A DNA stretch of 64,000 nucleotides from Hygrocybe punicea (taxonomy: Eukaryota; Basidiomycota; Agaricomycetes; Agaricales; Hygrophoraceae). How positions within the stretch are numbered: position 1 is the stretch's first letter; each line of letters starts with the position of its first letter. Under the pieces are notes generated by a model, which ran no database searches, was not told the DNA's origin, and was given only the letters and a program-made list of their open reading frames with translations. Shown in pieces: positions 34,320 through 45,915 of the stretch. The translations under genes and the position numbers were made by a program. Location: positions 1,240,001 to 1,304,000 of the forward strand of contig OY744465.1 of the NCBI GenBank assembly GCA_963556145.1, written 5' to 3'.

Positions 34320-36267
34320 TTACCATTGCGCCGTCGTTGGCGAGGCCGCGGGCACATTGGTCAAACCCGTTTGGGCCTTGGAGGAGTATGGTTTGGATAA
34401 ATGGTCTTGCCGTGTCTGTTTCAGCCGGTGTATCCCTTCCCACCGCATACAGGTCAACGATTTCGTGTTTGATCGTTGTGAGACTTTGACATGGAGTATT
34501 TGTACTGACTAGAGAGTTCTGAGTGTCTTCTGTATGCAATGTGAATTTAGGGGGGTATACCGGCATGTCCCCAACCCATCCCGCGCAGTGGTTGGGGACC
34601 GGCGTATCCGCTCATTGATTTGTCTGGGCCGTCTGACTTCCACTTATGCAGACGGCCGCCTTCCATTTCCCTGGCTGTTGTCGAAGTTGTTGGAGTAAAA
34701 GTATCCACCGTAGTCGTGCGCGTGGTTGTCGAACCCATCGTAACCTTGGTGTCCGTGGGACACGTAGTTCACGTTTTGTGTTTGGCGTTCTTTCCACGAT
34801 TCGCGGGCGATGTGAGACGCTATTCTGCGCCAGGTACGTTCATGTTCAGAGAGTGTGACCCCTCTGCAAACTGGGGCTGCCGCATGGTGGCCTGCCTGGC
34901 CGCTGCAGCAGTAGCTGCTAGCCCCTAGGACCCCGGAGACCCTTAGTTAGTAGATTTCCTTTCCTGTAGTAGCTTAGTCATCATCCCAGGGTTTCCCTTG
35001 CTTTCCCCTCCCGCTGCGACTCCTTCTGAGTCTTCCCCTCAGAGGTCTGGAGATTCCCCCTCCACCACAATCCCAACATTCGCGGGATCCGAGTGGTGCA
35101 GTACCGGGGCTCAACAGGTACGGGTGTAATTTGTCCGGTTGTATGTTACCATTGGCGCGGTGCCACTCGTCAACCTGGGTTCTGTACGCGGTGCGTCCCG
35201 CGTCTGTGTCGGGGTGCTGTTGTATGGCGAGGTTTTGTAGGTCTTGGTATTGAGCAGCGATCAGATGGCCCCTGGTATTGGGTCCGGGCGGAAGTGGTGC
35301 AGGGTGTCGCGGTATGTTCATGGGTTCCCCCTCTGTGGAAGCGTGGGGTTAACCCCCGGCCTGCGAACAGATTCCCCCTGCCTCCCGTGTTGTTGACGAA
35401 TGGGTCGAGTGGGTTTCCCCTGGCGGGGTGTGGTCAGTAGTGCTGGATAGTGGTGTGTTGTTGTGGGGGGTTAATCGGGTGGTGGATGTGAGTGCCGGTG
35501 AGGGCTTCGCGTAGGGCTTTTGTTGGGGATGCTGGGATCCGTGCTAAGCGGGCGGTTTCCTCGTCTTTCTCGTATTTAGCTACGGTTTCTCGCAGGTGGA
35601 TGACATCGATACTGCGCACGGTGTCAGCGAGCTCTTCGTATGTAGTGCGGGGTTTGTGTCTGATGAGGTCGCGGACCGGTGCTGGTAGAGAGTCGAACAC
35701 GTCTTGTAATAGGAGGCCGTTTGTGTCGTCGGCGTCTTTCGCCTTGGGAAGGAGCCCGTTGGCCCATTTGATGTGGGTCCAGACCTCTTTGGATCCCGTC
35801 GTCTCAGTTTTCGTGCCAAGGGTTTCCACGGCGAGGGTCCCTTCTTTGAGCTCCCGGATGCGTTCGGCCTTGGACGGTTTGGGAATGGTATTCTTCGGCC
35901 ACTGTTTCTCGAAGGCCTCGACCAACTTATCCCAGTCGTCTTTAATGTCGTTGGCTAGTCCGTCTAGCCATTGGTCGGCTGTGCCGCTGAAGTCCAGGTT
36001 GTTTTGAAAGCAGTCGACTTTCTTCTTGTCCGTCGTGTACTCTTTGTCCTCAATTTTGATGTTGATTTCGCGTAGGAATTGGCCGGAAGTCGTTTTTTCG
36101 TCAGGGCCGCCGTCCCAGCGTAGGGAACCGGACTCGCCCATTCTGGTTCTATGTGTGGGTGGTTGGGGAACAGTTGGCGATGTTGGTGGTGTGGTCGGTT
36201 GTGGGTTTTCGGAGCCTGTTGATGGTGTTGTAACAGAGGAGATGGACGATGATGATGGTGAGCTCAA
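34174..36267 (-). pseudogene. Second Gypsy Gag and protease start, antisense
   Basis: From 36267 the frame reads a Ser/Thr/Pro-rich start and then GGPDEKTTSGQFLREINIKI, a Gypsy matrix/capsid pattern, with IKDDWDKLVEAFEKQWP and RELKEGTLAVETLGTK, to 35434. Frame-shifted continuations (35321-34974) give QYQDLQNLAIQQHPDTD and a damaged knuckle starting CWDCG. Further downstream, near 34350, a protease-like GLANDGAMVNAI appears, after which the frame is lost into the coiled-coil gene. The strand is opposite to the surrounding LTRs, so this belongs to a different element. Confidence 0.65.
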
Positions 36268-36596
36268 GTATTTGCCGTTTTTGTCTCGGGGTCGTAGGGT
36301 GATCCTACGGTTGGGTGGTGTATTACGTGGGCGGCTTCATGACGCCGTTTTGTGGTACCGGTAGTTGGGTAATGTACGTTTGTTCTTGGTGCACGGTTCT
36401 CGGTTGTGGGTGTTTCGGTTCACGGTACTCGGTTCACGGTTCGCGGTGCTCGGTGCTCAGTTCTGTGGGAAGCGTTCAGATGGCATGGGTGTCGAAGTTT
36501 GCTCTCATCACCACATTGTGGAGGGACGGAGTCAGCTGAGAGAACTGGGATGGAATCGAGTGATGATATTGATAGTGATCCCTACAACACGAGATC

Positions 36597-37176
36597 TGTA
36601 CTACTAAGGAAACACAACCGTGGGAATCCTAGTCACATGACTGTCCAGGTACATCTACTACAACGTATCGTTGATTCCGCCCAATTCCGGTCCTCTCCAT
36701 CAATTCCGCTCTGGATTCCATCTCCGGATTCATTCCTACACGCACTGCAATGTTCCTAACGACCCGGAATCACTACGTATATAGTTATATATCATGTATC
36801 TACATTTCCCGTCTCCCTAGTACATAGCATTCCTCCCCTCCACTCCACTCCTATCAGTTACAGCCTTCGCTTGTAGTACATAGTTACTATAGCACAGGAT
36901 CACTCCCAGTAGTATAAAAGATGTACCCTTATACTACAACCATAGAGAAAATACAGGTTATCACTCCCCTTCAGTTCTACACTTTTAGTCCTCGCTTCGT
37001 ATCGTCTCATCAGTCTTCGTACTCCACTCCCTTCACTTCCCCTCTGATCCAGAACCCTGGATTCGGGTTGGATTGACTAGACACCATAGAAAGACTTTAC
37101 TCCTCTGATCACTTCTTAGCTGATCACCACTTTCATAGATTCCCATTTCGGGTCTACAACCCAACTCGCTGTCACA
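36597..37176 (+). repeat. Gypsy-like 3' LTR, 5' part replaced
   Basis: From about 36664 to 37176 it matches the 5' LTR closely. The first 75 bp of the 5' LTR are replaced here by a different segment (36597-36663) that starts TGTACTACTAAGG and ends CTACTACA. This resembles the small LTR family at 28969-29126 and may be a fragment of it. Confidence 0.7.
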
Positions 37177-37399
37177 ATGATTCAATACTTGCTATATTTG
37201 ATGTTGTGGCTGATATACAGATAGCACAAATGTACCTTGATATCAAGAGGGAGAGCCTTCGCAAGCACTGGATTCAGAAGGAGCTGGAGAAAATGCACCA
37301 TCGTATGCCTGACTTTTCCCAAATCAACACGTAACTTACCATCCTTCCTGCCGTTCCTTTATATGTATTTTATGTATACCCTCAATTTATGTCTTTGAA

Positions 37400-38700
37400 G
37401 AACAGGATGTCATTGAACAGCACTAAGAACAAAACACAAAAAAAAAACATGATGATGAGTATATAAAAATTTGCACAGCGCCCCTCCTCTCCATATCTTC
37501 CCACCAGGCAAGGTAATCTGTCCACATCTGCTGTGCAATCGTGTCCCGCTTTGCACTCACATTTGCATGGCTTTGATGAGTTGGCATGCATTGAGCTAAT
37601 TTGCCAAAGGGGATGGCATCAGAAGAGTCATCAGAATTGGTGATGTGTGTCTTGATTTCGTCAGGGTCATAGCGACAGATGAAATTGTGGAGAGCACAGA
37701 GTGCAGGGGAGATTCTTGCCTGTACCTTCATGCTGTACTCAAGTGGAATGAGGAGAATACAGAAGCGGCATTTAATGACCCCGAAAATGTGTTCAACAAC
37801 GTTGCATAAAGAAGAGTGTCATAGGTTAAACAACACTTCTTTATTTTCAGGTCTGCAACTTATATCAGTATTTTTTTGCAGTTGTAAATAGGTAAAACTT
37901 ACCGGCATTTGCCTCGGAACCATTCATCAAGGTGATAGCAAGTTGCACAATATGGAACCTGGAGTCCCTCAATAAGGGGGAACCCAGCATCAGCTAGCTA
38001 GAATTTCCCTTCTGGTACAAAGAAGTCATGGAAGTGTGCATCATTGAACATTGCTGCATCAGCAGCTGTGCTGTCCCAGCCACTCACAACATAGAGAAAC
38101 TGGAGGTCAAAGCTACAGGCTATCAAACAGTTCTGCCTTTCAGCAGCTGAAGGTGAGCAGTGGATGTGGGTGCCATTGATGGCACCCAATGCATCTGCAA
38201 AATAGGGGAAAAATTTGGAGTTGTTGGTGATTTTCGAAGAGATCGGATCAGAAGCTTTTGGTTGCTTCATGTATTTGGTATAAAACGGTGGTGAGGAAAA
38301 GGCAAGTAACATGCGATAGAAACACCTGCAGATTCTTAATTAAATAGCACTAGGACAAAAATAAAAACATACTTGGATATTGTATCATTTGAATGTTGAA
38401 AGCACTCCCCGACATGTTGAATGGTTAAACTGGTGACACAACTGTAGAGGAAGATAGCAAGCTGTTCACAAAAGGTGACATGTTTGGAATCCCCATAACC
38501 CATCTTTCACAGCACACTGAGGAGACGCTTGAAAATGTGTAGGTGGATGCCAAGCTCACACCTGATATGTTCAGGATGTCCTGTCATCAACTTGTCGACC
38601 CATTCATCACCAGAAAGCACTGAAGTGTGGTAAGGTATTTTCTGATAGTAAGATTGAGCCCAGAAGGACACAGTGCTGCCAAGGGCATTAAACAATAAAT
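37400..38700 (-). pseudogene. PIF/Harbinger DDE transposase
   Basis: From 38700 downward: LLFNALGSTVSFWAQSYY, HTH-like EQLAIFLYSCVTSLTIQHVG near 38460-38400, then the catalytic core. GAINGTHIHC (38185-38215) carries Asn where the family has the first catalytic Asp. SGWDSTAADAAMFNDA follows near 38095-38040, then a stop, then LADAGFPLIEG with the second Asp. VVEHIFGVIKCRFCIL (near 37745-37800) carries the Glu. ALHNFICRYDPDEI near 37640-37690 is the usual C-terminal block. The Asn substitution and the stop make it inactive. Confidence 0.8.
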
Positions 38701-38901
38701 GCAATTATGGCAAGTTCATGGTCAATCCCAAGGCCCAAGATGTTGTCGTCAGTGTCAGAGTCCATGCTGATGGCAATACAATGATAGCGGCAGCCCAAGG
38801 TTGGTTTGAACTCAATTCAAACTCAGCATCAACCTCCATTGATGCTTTGCCAAATAAGGGAAATACTAGGCCAGGTACTTTGATACCGAACAGGCTCTAT
38901 A

Positions 38902-39659
38902 AGTTCAAAACAAAAACTAACTAATAAAAATAGTAAAATATCACCAATCGCAGACACACAGCATGCGTATCACTGGGACCTCTCGAAAATCTTCTTTTGT
39001 CTTTCTCCCAGATCCTTTCGCATTCTGTCACTCACTCTTTTGCAGAGATTTTCTTACTCTTGAGATCCTTCACCCAAACTGCAAAATGAGAATACAATTC
39101 CTATTTGTCATCTCACTTTGTTCTCTGTAGAAAATCCCGTTTCTTTCCAATAATCTCATTTTGTGTATCTATGAAACTTACAAAGCCTCATCTCAAACAA
39201 AGTGAGAAGACAAGTCTAATCACTACATTTAGCCACGTTGTAGTGGGACATCAGCTAGATTAGATTATACACATATTTGACACGATTTGTACAATCACAA
39301 CGAACTAAACAAACCGTGATCTCGATCACATGCACTGTATTCATCTACTCTTCAATCGTTGAACCTCTCAATGGGAGAGCTCACTGTATTATGACCTGGT
39401 ATGTGTAGGCAAGCATTTCCAATCTAGCTCACGGTCTCTCTATTTATGCTAGATTTCTGTTCCCCCATCTGCAACCAGCCTGGCTTATTATAGCTAGCCA
39501 GGTGCATGGCAGAACCTATTACCTAGACCTCGGTGGATCGTGGGTTTCCTGCTCTCTTCATAAGTCCAATTCCTCAGTTATTTCTTACCTATTTGTACCT
39601 AGTCCACCAAGGACATATACAACTGGACTTAGGGATTTCACAAACAAATATTAATATTA
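38902..39659. other. Non-coding stretch, possible solo LTR at 39238-39641
   Basis: No gene is visible. The segment from TGTAGTGGGACATC (39238) to GGGATTTCACA (39641) has LTR-like TG..CA ends, but no inverted end beyond that and no target duplication, so the call is weak. Confidence 0.3.
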
Positions 39660-41339
39660 ATGCATAGCGCTAAGTCCCTTCGCTTATCTCCTTCCCTCTA
39701 CCCTCATCACCCCCCTCACAGCTGCTCAATCTGGCCTCATCCACTGCTCCCCACGGCCCCAGGATCTGCAACCCAATACTCTGTGACTGTGGCCCATGTA
39801 AACAGTCTGATCCTGCTGGCCAAGGCCAGTTGGTGCCTGCCTCAACCCGAGCTGATCATATCAGATCACAGAAGATCTATGCATCTGCAATTGCACAGCA
39901 CAGATGAGCAACAGTGATTAGAACACTTGCACCAACACAAAGCAACTGAGCATGTGGTCGAGGTATCCCATCTGGTACTCATCACATCCTCAGCTGGAGT
40001 CAGGCCTTACTCGCAAAACCCTGTAGTGAAGAAGCAGTTGATATTGAAATGCCAGCTCATGATACCAGCGACTGTGTGACCACTCCAGTTTATCATATTC
40101 CTGACGTTGAAATGCAAGCTCAAGATCTTAACAGACACATGAACTCTCCAGTTTATCATTTTCCCAACATTGACATGCAGATCCAAGATCTCAATAGACA
40201 CGCGAACACCCCATTTCCCCATGTACAAACATCTAACAAATCTGACTGTGACGGTTCTTCCTCAGAACAGGAATCCAACATTCTGCCTGATGAATGTAAG
40301 TGAATTCCCTTGTTCTCATTTAACGTAATCGCCCATACACTCCTGTCCTAGTGGCACTCACAGATGCTATTTCTTTCAACAACAACGACAATGAATTTGA
40401 TGCGATCTATGAACAGGACGACACTGTCAACAGACTCGAGCCTACTGGGAGGATAATGCCACACCCACCTCCTCTTTCCGATATTTATACCAACAGTCAT
40501 CCCATCTGGTTTGTGCGGATTGTGCTAGTTCTTATCACCATGCTCCACACATGCTACCACCTTCCCTTCCACAGGTGTGCCATTGCTTTACTCTGCCTGA
40601 GCCTTATATTCACTGCACTCAAAGTGGTCCCGTCTGATAATCCAATGCCTCAAACACTACAAACCATCTTCAATCGCCTCGATCTCAGTGATTGATTTCT
40701 CACTCACCCGTTGTGTGAATCTTGTAAGCACATTTACAGCCCTGACAGCCTAACTGATGCTGTTTGCACAGAGTGTAACATAACACTTTACAAACCTGTG
40801 GCCACAACATTATTTGCCTTGCTTCAAGGAAAAGATCCCCCTCCACCAATCCCAAAGCAGGCCATGCCTATACTAGTGTTGCCGTAGTTCAGTTCCAAAC
40901 CTAGCTGAACCCGGTTCAAACCCCGAACCGAGCCCTAGGTTCAGTCTAAGTTCAGCCAAATGCTGAACCAGACCCCAGGTTCAGTTCTGGGTTTCGAGGC
41001 CTGCTGGATTTCCTGAACAGCTCCAAACCGTGTCCAAACTGCAAACACGGATATTTTTAAGATATTTATTTCATTTGTTTTTCAGATTTCTTTACTTACT
41101 TTTTCATGTTAAACGGTATCATGTGACCATTACAGGTTTCTTCACCAACACCACAACAACGCAAGGCCAATGAATGCAACATTGTCAATGTCGCATTCAT
41201 GAATACAGGTAAGTCTCAGCAATTATCTTAACTTTACTAATATTATTTGTCACAGGAAACTCGACTGTGACCACATCGCGAGCACACCACCGGCACAACA
41301 TGGATCCCAATGCCAACCCCAACAGACACAGGACAGCCG

Positions 41340-41399
41340 CAACACCACCACCACCACCACCACCACCACCACCAGTGGCGGCAACAGCAACAGCAACGG

Positions 41400-41431
<32 letters not shown>

Positions 41432-41736
41432 TGCTGCATCAAGCCATCCAATACCAAGGAACCTCGTGAACACGAGCTGACACGTCAACTGACACGTGGA
41501 CATCATTTGCGAGGTATTCGGCACCAAGAAGGATAGCCATTTCCGCAGTGGCTCATCCAATGCCAGCAGCAGCAGCAGCAGCGGCAATGGCAACAGCAAT
41601 GGCCAGCAGCAGCAGCAGCAGCAACTGCAATGGCAGCAATGGCAACAGCCAGGAACAGTGGCAGCGGTAGCAGCAGCAACTGCAATGACAGCAGCAGCAG
41701 CACCGGCAGCAACGGCATTGGCAGCAGCAGCAGCGC

Positions 41737-41768
<32 letters not shown>

Positions 41769-41790
41769 GCGCCGGCAATGCCAGGCAGGG
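41340..41790. repeat. CCA and CAG trinucleotide tracts
   Basis: A run of nine CCA units near 41343-41370 is followed by interrupted CAG tracts (41401-41430, 41560-41610 and 41690-41775). All frames on both strands stay open as Pro, Gln, Ser, Ala or Leu runs, so the apparent ORFs here are composition artefacts. Confidence 0.85.
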
Positions 41791-41851
41791 ACCACAGGAC
41801 AAGACCCCCCATCCCTCCACATCCCTTGGGGACACTGGAGGGCTCCCCCGC

Positions 41852-42452
41852 TGTGATGGCGAGTTCTGTTGTAGACCCAGAATGGGAATCTACGGAAAGG
41901 GTGATCAGCTAAGAAGTGATCAGAGGAATTTAGTTTCTTTTTAGAAAGGTCTAGTCAATCCAACCCGAATCCAGAGGTTCCGGACTCAGAGGGAGAGTGT
42001 GGGGGAAAGAACAAAGGCAAGTATATATGAGATGGGATGATAAGAGGATTCTATATCGGACTCTGGGTATCGGTATTTCTATATGGTTCTATATGGTTCG
42101 TAGTATAAGTGTGCTACTTTTATACTACTGTGAAGGATCCTGTGCTGTAGTAACCATGTACTACAAGTGAAGGCTGTAAGTGATAGGGGTAGTGGAGTGG
42201 AGGAATGGTGGAGTGGTGCTATGTACAAGGAGATGGGAAACGAAGATACATGATATATAACTAGAAACATACTGATTCCGGGTCGTTAGGGACATTGCAG
42301 TGCGTGTAGGAATGAATCCGGAGGCAGAATCCGGAGCAGAATCAATGGAAACGAGCGGAATCGAATGGAATCGACGATACATGAATGGTAATGGACAGGA
42401 ACGGAGTGGGATATGAAGGGGAAACGGATCCACACGATTCGGAGCCTCTACA
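41852..42452 (-). mobile_element. Solo copy of the Gypsy-like LTR
   Basis: On the minus strand it starts TGTAGAGGCTCCGAATCG and ends CGCCATCACA. It matches the LTR at 30549-31132 over most of its length, with a TATAAAAG box near 42118. It is more diverged than the two LTRs at 30.5 and 37 kb are from each other. No clear target duplication was found. Confidence 0.8.
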
Positions 42453-43012
42453 CTGCACCCATCTACCTCGCGATATGCAGTGCCATATCTATTGATACGT
42501 GCCTGCCATTTGCAAGGAGAACCGAGCTGATGGGAGCCCACCTCGGTCTGGGTTTCAGACCGCATCTGAACCCAGACCGAATGTGGCAAGACAGTTCGAT
42601 GCCATCTGGGTCCAGGTTTGGCCATGCGCCAAACCGGACCCGAAGTTCAGTTCGTGGTTCTGCCAAAAAGGGTCGGAACCAGACCGAACTGAACTTCGGC
42701 AACACTAGCCTATACGGACCCTTTCTTCAGCACTGCCTGACTTCCTCAATCACGGCAACAACAAGCGTTCATGTCAAGCCTGGTGGACTTGGCAAAGCAC
42801 CCCTGGGAAAAGAACAGAGATCTGGGATGGTGATGTATGGAAAAGTAGTTGCGGACTGGATCAGAAACTATGGTTTAATGCTACTGATGACCCCACAGAG
42901 CTACGACTGGGTGTTACCATCAGCATTGACTGGTTAAGTTGTGCTGTTATCACTTTGAACAATACTGACCTCCTCGTTCAGGTTTGGATGCAAGTCTAGC
43001 GTGTTTGGGCAG

Positions 43013-43338
43013 GTGCATTCATGTGCAGGGGGGTGCAAGACGAATGGGGTGGGGGGCAAAGGGTGGGATATTATTTTTATATATGTGTGGATTATATACA
43101 GGAATTGACAGCTCGTCAACTACATTAGAATTGCAACTTATTTGGGTGACAGCTAGGATATATTTTAGACATATTGGAAGTATAACAAGATCTAAATCCG
43201 AGGCCACTCGGAGTACGACTACCTGTGAAATTACCAGCTTTTGAAGATAATGATATCACCAAGTACTTCACATAGGTCACTTGGGTAACGATTGGGGCTG
43301 GTTTCCCTGCAGGAACAGAGGGTATCAGCATGGATCAT
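43013..43338. other. Short non-coding spacer
   Basis: It contains a G-rich run (43024-43070) and AT-rich sequence. No gene or repeat was recognised. Confidence 0.5.
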
Positions 43339-45915
43339 GCAAGTGGTAAGAGTATCCATTCAATCTCATCAAATGCACTTTGATTAATGGTGATTGAATT
43401 TTTCTCATTTGCGTAGTCCCCCCACAGCTTCCAATAACTTTTGAGGTGCTCAGGAAGCTACGTAAATTGTTAGCCAATGTATCTCTCTGTTCTAATGTGA
43501 CACACCTTGTAGAAGATATCGGTACCATTGCAGTGCCCAGCCCACCATGCAGCAAGGCTTTGCCAGTTTGGTTCCTTTTGACCACTGAACAGGCCACGGA
43601 CCTCAGCGAGTATCAAGCGGAACAAAGCTCATTCTGCTTTGGTATGAATGGGAAGTACTGCAACTTATGTATTTTGTCGTGCAGCTAGGTACTGATGCTG
43701 AATATTTTGCCCCTCAGTGAATTCAGGATCATATGGTGCCATGCTGAGACTTGCTTTGAACTGATCATGCAATGGCAAAATGCCAAAGATTTCGGAGGAA
43801 TGGATGAACCGATTGCCATTCACCCACCCTCCTGGGCCAAATGTGGCAGGTACAGATGTGAACGCTGTTGATGTCAAGTCGAGGAGATGTGAAATCCGAT
43901 TTTTGACCCATATATCAAATGATCCAGCATATAGAACACAAGTGCGGTTGAGTGTTCCTACCTACGAGTTCAACATATGGCTGATTAGCACTGTGCTTTA
44001 ATTTGATTAAAGGAAGATGTGAAAACCTTTAGATTATGGTAAAGACAATAGTCTCGCAGCAATTGCAGGGTGAACTCAGGATTGGTGTTGAATACTCCAA
44101 ACCACCGGATGATATTTTGATGGACACCGCCCTCAATACTATTGGTACCGCAACAGCATTTGTAGCACATCAGGCCATATTTGTCATGACCATGGGTGAA
44201 ATAGAGTTGGATTCCGGGTGGATCAGAGTAGTATCCATGGCGAATGTTTTCAAGGACATTGTGTGCAATTTCCCAAGCTCGGTCATTAAACAAAGGAATG
44301 CCAGTCTTAGCATCCTTGAGAGGTCCATATGTCTGAAGAACTTGGGCAATTCGAGATAAGAGTTCTTCTGGTGGAGGGACATACCACTTGACATGTTGTA
44401 GGAGCCATCAGGAATGCCTTTGCATCATTGCCTTCCAGGTTACCCTTTTACTCGCAAGAAATGTATCAAGAATGGCCTTATCATCAGGGTCTATCAAGAA
44501 AAATGCATATCGGAGTGATCGTGCAAAAGGACGGCGGAGTCCATGGTGCATTGAGATGGGAAATTGATCCATAAGGTGCCAAATATCTCCTAGAACATGA
44601 GATCAGATAATTTCTGATACATCCGCTCTGGCAACAGTGGCAAGCGACTCTGCATGCTGAAGTCCTATCGGATTGGCGATTGCTGCTGAAGCTGATTCTT
44701 CTTGATCTTGTTGAGTATCATTGTCAATGTTGTGATACCATCTAGCCTCATCAGAAAGCTCATTACTGGTATCTGGAACAGGAGGCATTGGAGATGCCTG
44801 GTCAGCATGGGAGGCTGGCATAGCAGTTGGAGGATTGGGATCTGGATCTGTGGTCATGATGACATGTGGTGATGGGGCCGGTGGAATTCCGCCTGGCCGA
44901 GTTTTCAAATGCTTTGTCTTGCATAATAATATGAATGGTGTGGGTGGAAATTGTGTGAATGTGGTGTTCTTGTGTGAGGGAAGCAGGTCACCAGCAACAA
45001 TATGGCCAGGAATGAGAATGGATGTTATAGTCACCAGTGCTCTTGTCTTTGTCACATTAATTCCAAGATGTTTCTTGGGACGGTCAGGAGTAATGTGACC
45101 ATGTGCTACCACTCGAGAGCAATCAGATGAGAGGAGTGAGACTGCAACCCCAGCTGGTGTTAAATCTGAGACAGTGCCAGTTGGCATTGCTGTCAATGCT
45201 TCATATGCAGACCATGTTGCATAAGCATCTAGAGCAGCATAGTCAATCTGTGCTTGGCTGAGCTCTTGACTATCCCATGCTGTGCTGACATGGATTGTGG
45301 GATCCTTGGGTAGGAATCATCGAAGAACAGTGGTGGCAATATCTGCAAGACCAACAGATGCTTTTGCAGCAGCATTTCGGTCCTTTTCTAAGATGCCAAG
45401 GTTAATGGCCCCAACAAAGGGCTGCTTGCCGTCATTAAATTGACAATCCTTGTATAAATGTTTCAAGTCAGCAGATGCCTGTACTCCAATTTTATGAATG
45501 TGAGGTGACCAGAGAAATGTCAACAGCGCAGAGGGGAGACTTCCAATGTGCCAATGTGACATCAACTATAGTAGACCATCATTAAGCAGTGTTAGAGCTA
45601 TTACAAGGGGCTTACAGGTAGAAGGAATATCTCTGAGGGAAAAGCAATTGACAGAACAGCAACACGTCCTGGTATGCCATTGATGAGGTCTACTGACCAC
45701 TCCATATCCAATGTGACATCCAAGTGAGCACCCTCATCCAGGCTCTCAAGGATGCTATTCAACTGAGTGTTGACTTGGAATGTTGAAGAGAGAATTGTGG
45801 TTGTCCAGTTACTTGGAATAGTCAATTTTTCAAGTAGAGTATCATCAGGAACTGGTATGACATCATTGAGGAGTGACGGAAGAACAGCTTCAAGCTCGGC
45901 CTTGTCAGCCTGCAC
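43339..45915 (-). pseudogene. WRN-type 3'-5' exonuclease with a conserved fungal C-terminus, one stop
   Basis: From 45915, LDVTLDMEWSVDLINGIPGRVAVLSIAF holds the DEDD family D-x-E motif. LPSALLTFLWSPHIHKIGVQASADLKHL carries the next Asp. QIDYAALDAYATW near 45215-45255 is the last DEDDy block with Tyr. A TGA after VLR at about 45317 interrupts it (CGA to TGA would restore Arg). The C-terminal half reads WEIAHNVLENIRHGYYSDPPG, GTNSIEGGVHQNIIRWFG (44190-44060), NRFIHSSEIFGILPL, and after an intron near 43455-43505 LPEHLKSYWKLWGDYA, ending near 43339. The exonuclease part is firm. The second half is a pattern I associate with uncharacterised basidiomycete proteins. The 5' end is not resolved. Confidence 0.7.

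Larger units (their letters stand above)
30549..37176 (+). mobile_element. Gypsy-like LTR element without recognisable pol
   Basis: Similar LTRs lie at 30549-31132 and up to 37176. The left flank ends ACGAT and the right flank starts ATGAT, a likely 5-bp target copy with one transition. A possible primer site starting ACTGGAGCCCAC follows the left LTR. Gag is on the plus strand (31268-31850). The rest holds a Ser/Pro-rich frame and a set of minus-strand frames, with no reverse transcriptase or integrase motif. The element is therefore non-autonomous or a chimera. Confidence 0.75.
29462..37334 (+). pseudogene. Harbinger SANT/Myb-like DNA-binding gene, split by an insertion
   Basis: The first exon encodes QWSEQFSSNISLI.., a trihelix/SANT-like domain opening. 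An intron of about 50 nt near 29760-29810 leads to FKETFAIVHKASHQSGLPWD and NINENTQPVWKEYIK. After a further intron come LAAFCTSGWKYYQDM and a Ser-rich linker. The frame KYLDDD at 30548 continues after the insertion at 37177 as SILAIFDVVADIQIAQ and ends QINT near 37334. A stop is present in the Ser-rich part. In Harbinger elements this protein helps bind DNA and import the transposase. Confidence 0.65.
29402..38898. mobile_element. PIF/Harbinger DNA transposon, split by a Gypsy-like element
   Basis: Long terminal inverted repeats of about 90 bp begin AGAGCCTGTTCGGTATCAAA at 29402 and are mirrored at 38898. A 3-bp direct repeat, ATA, flanks them (29399-29401 and 38899-38901). The end motif GAGCCTGTTCGG is typical for PIF/Harbinger. 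Two convergent genes are present, the usual layout: a SANT/Myb-like gene on plus and a DDE transposase on minus. Without the 6.6 kb insertion the element is about 2.9 kb. Confidence 0.85.
40874..42707. mobile_element. Non-autonomous hAT element with CAG repeats
   Basis: The inverted ends read TAGTGTTGCCG.AGTTCAG (left from 40874, right ending 42707). An exact 8-bp duplication, GCCTATAC, occupies 40866-40873 and 42708-42715. Both subterminal regions repeat GTTCAG and GAACC words. The interior has no transposase. It holds (CCA)n and (CAG)n tracts at 41340-41790 and a solo LTR at 41852-42452. Confidence 0.85.
39660..43012 (+). pseudogene. Tnp2 (CACTA-like) transposase fragment, split by a hAT element
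   Basis: The 5' part has a 63-bp tandem repeat (40080-40205) encoding PVYH.P...M..QDLNRH. A hydrophobic helix follows, VRIVLVLITMLHTCYHL, near 40515-40560. A stop at 40695 precedes a zinc-ribbon-like CESCKHIYSPDSLTDAVCTEC and PVATTLFALLQG. After the insertion at 40874-42707 the frame resumes with LQHCLTS and EIWDGDVWKSS, then LRLGVTISIDW, with an intron 42934-42981 and FGCKSSVFGQ. This is the conserved LG.T.S.DWF..... block of fungal Tnp2-type transposases. The DDE core downstream is missing, so this is a truncated copy. Confidence 0.6.

Noticed and set aside
41243..41944. Long open frames on both strands rich in Gln, Ala, Ser, Leu and Cys
   Set aside because: All six frames stay open because of CAG and CCA repeats. 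They have no domain and lie inside a non-autonomous hAT element.
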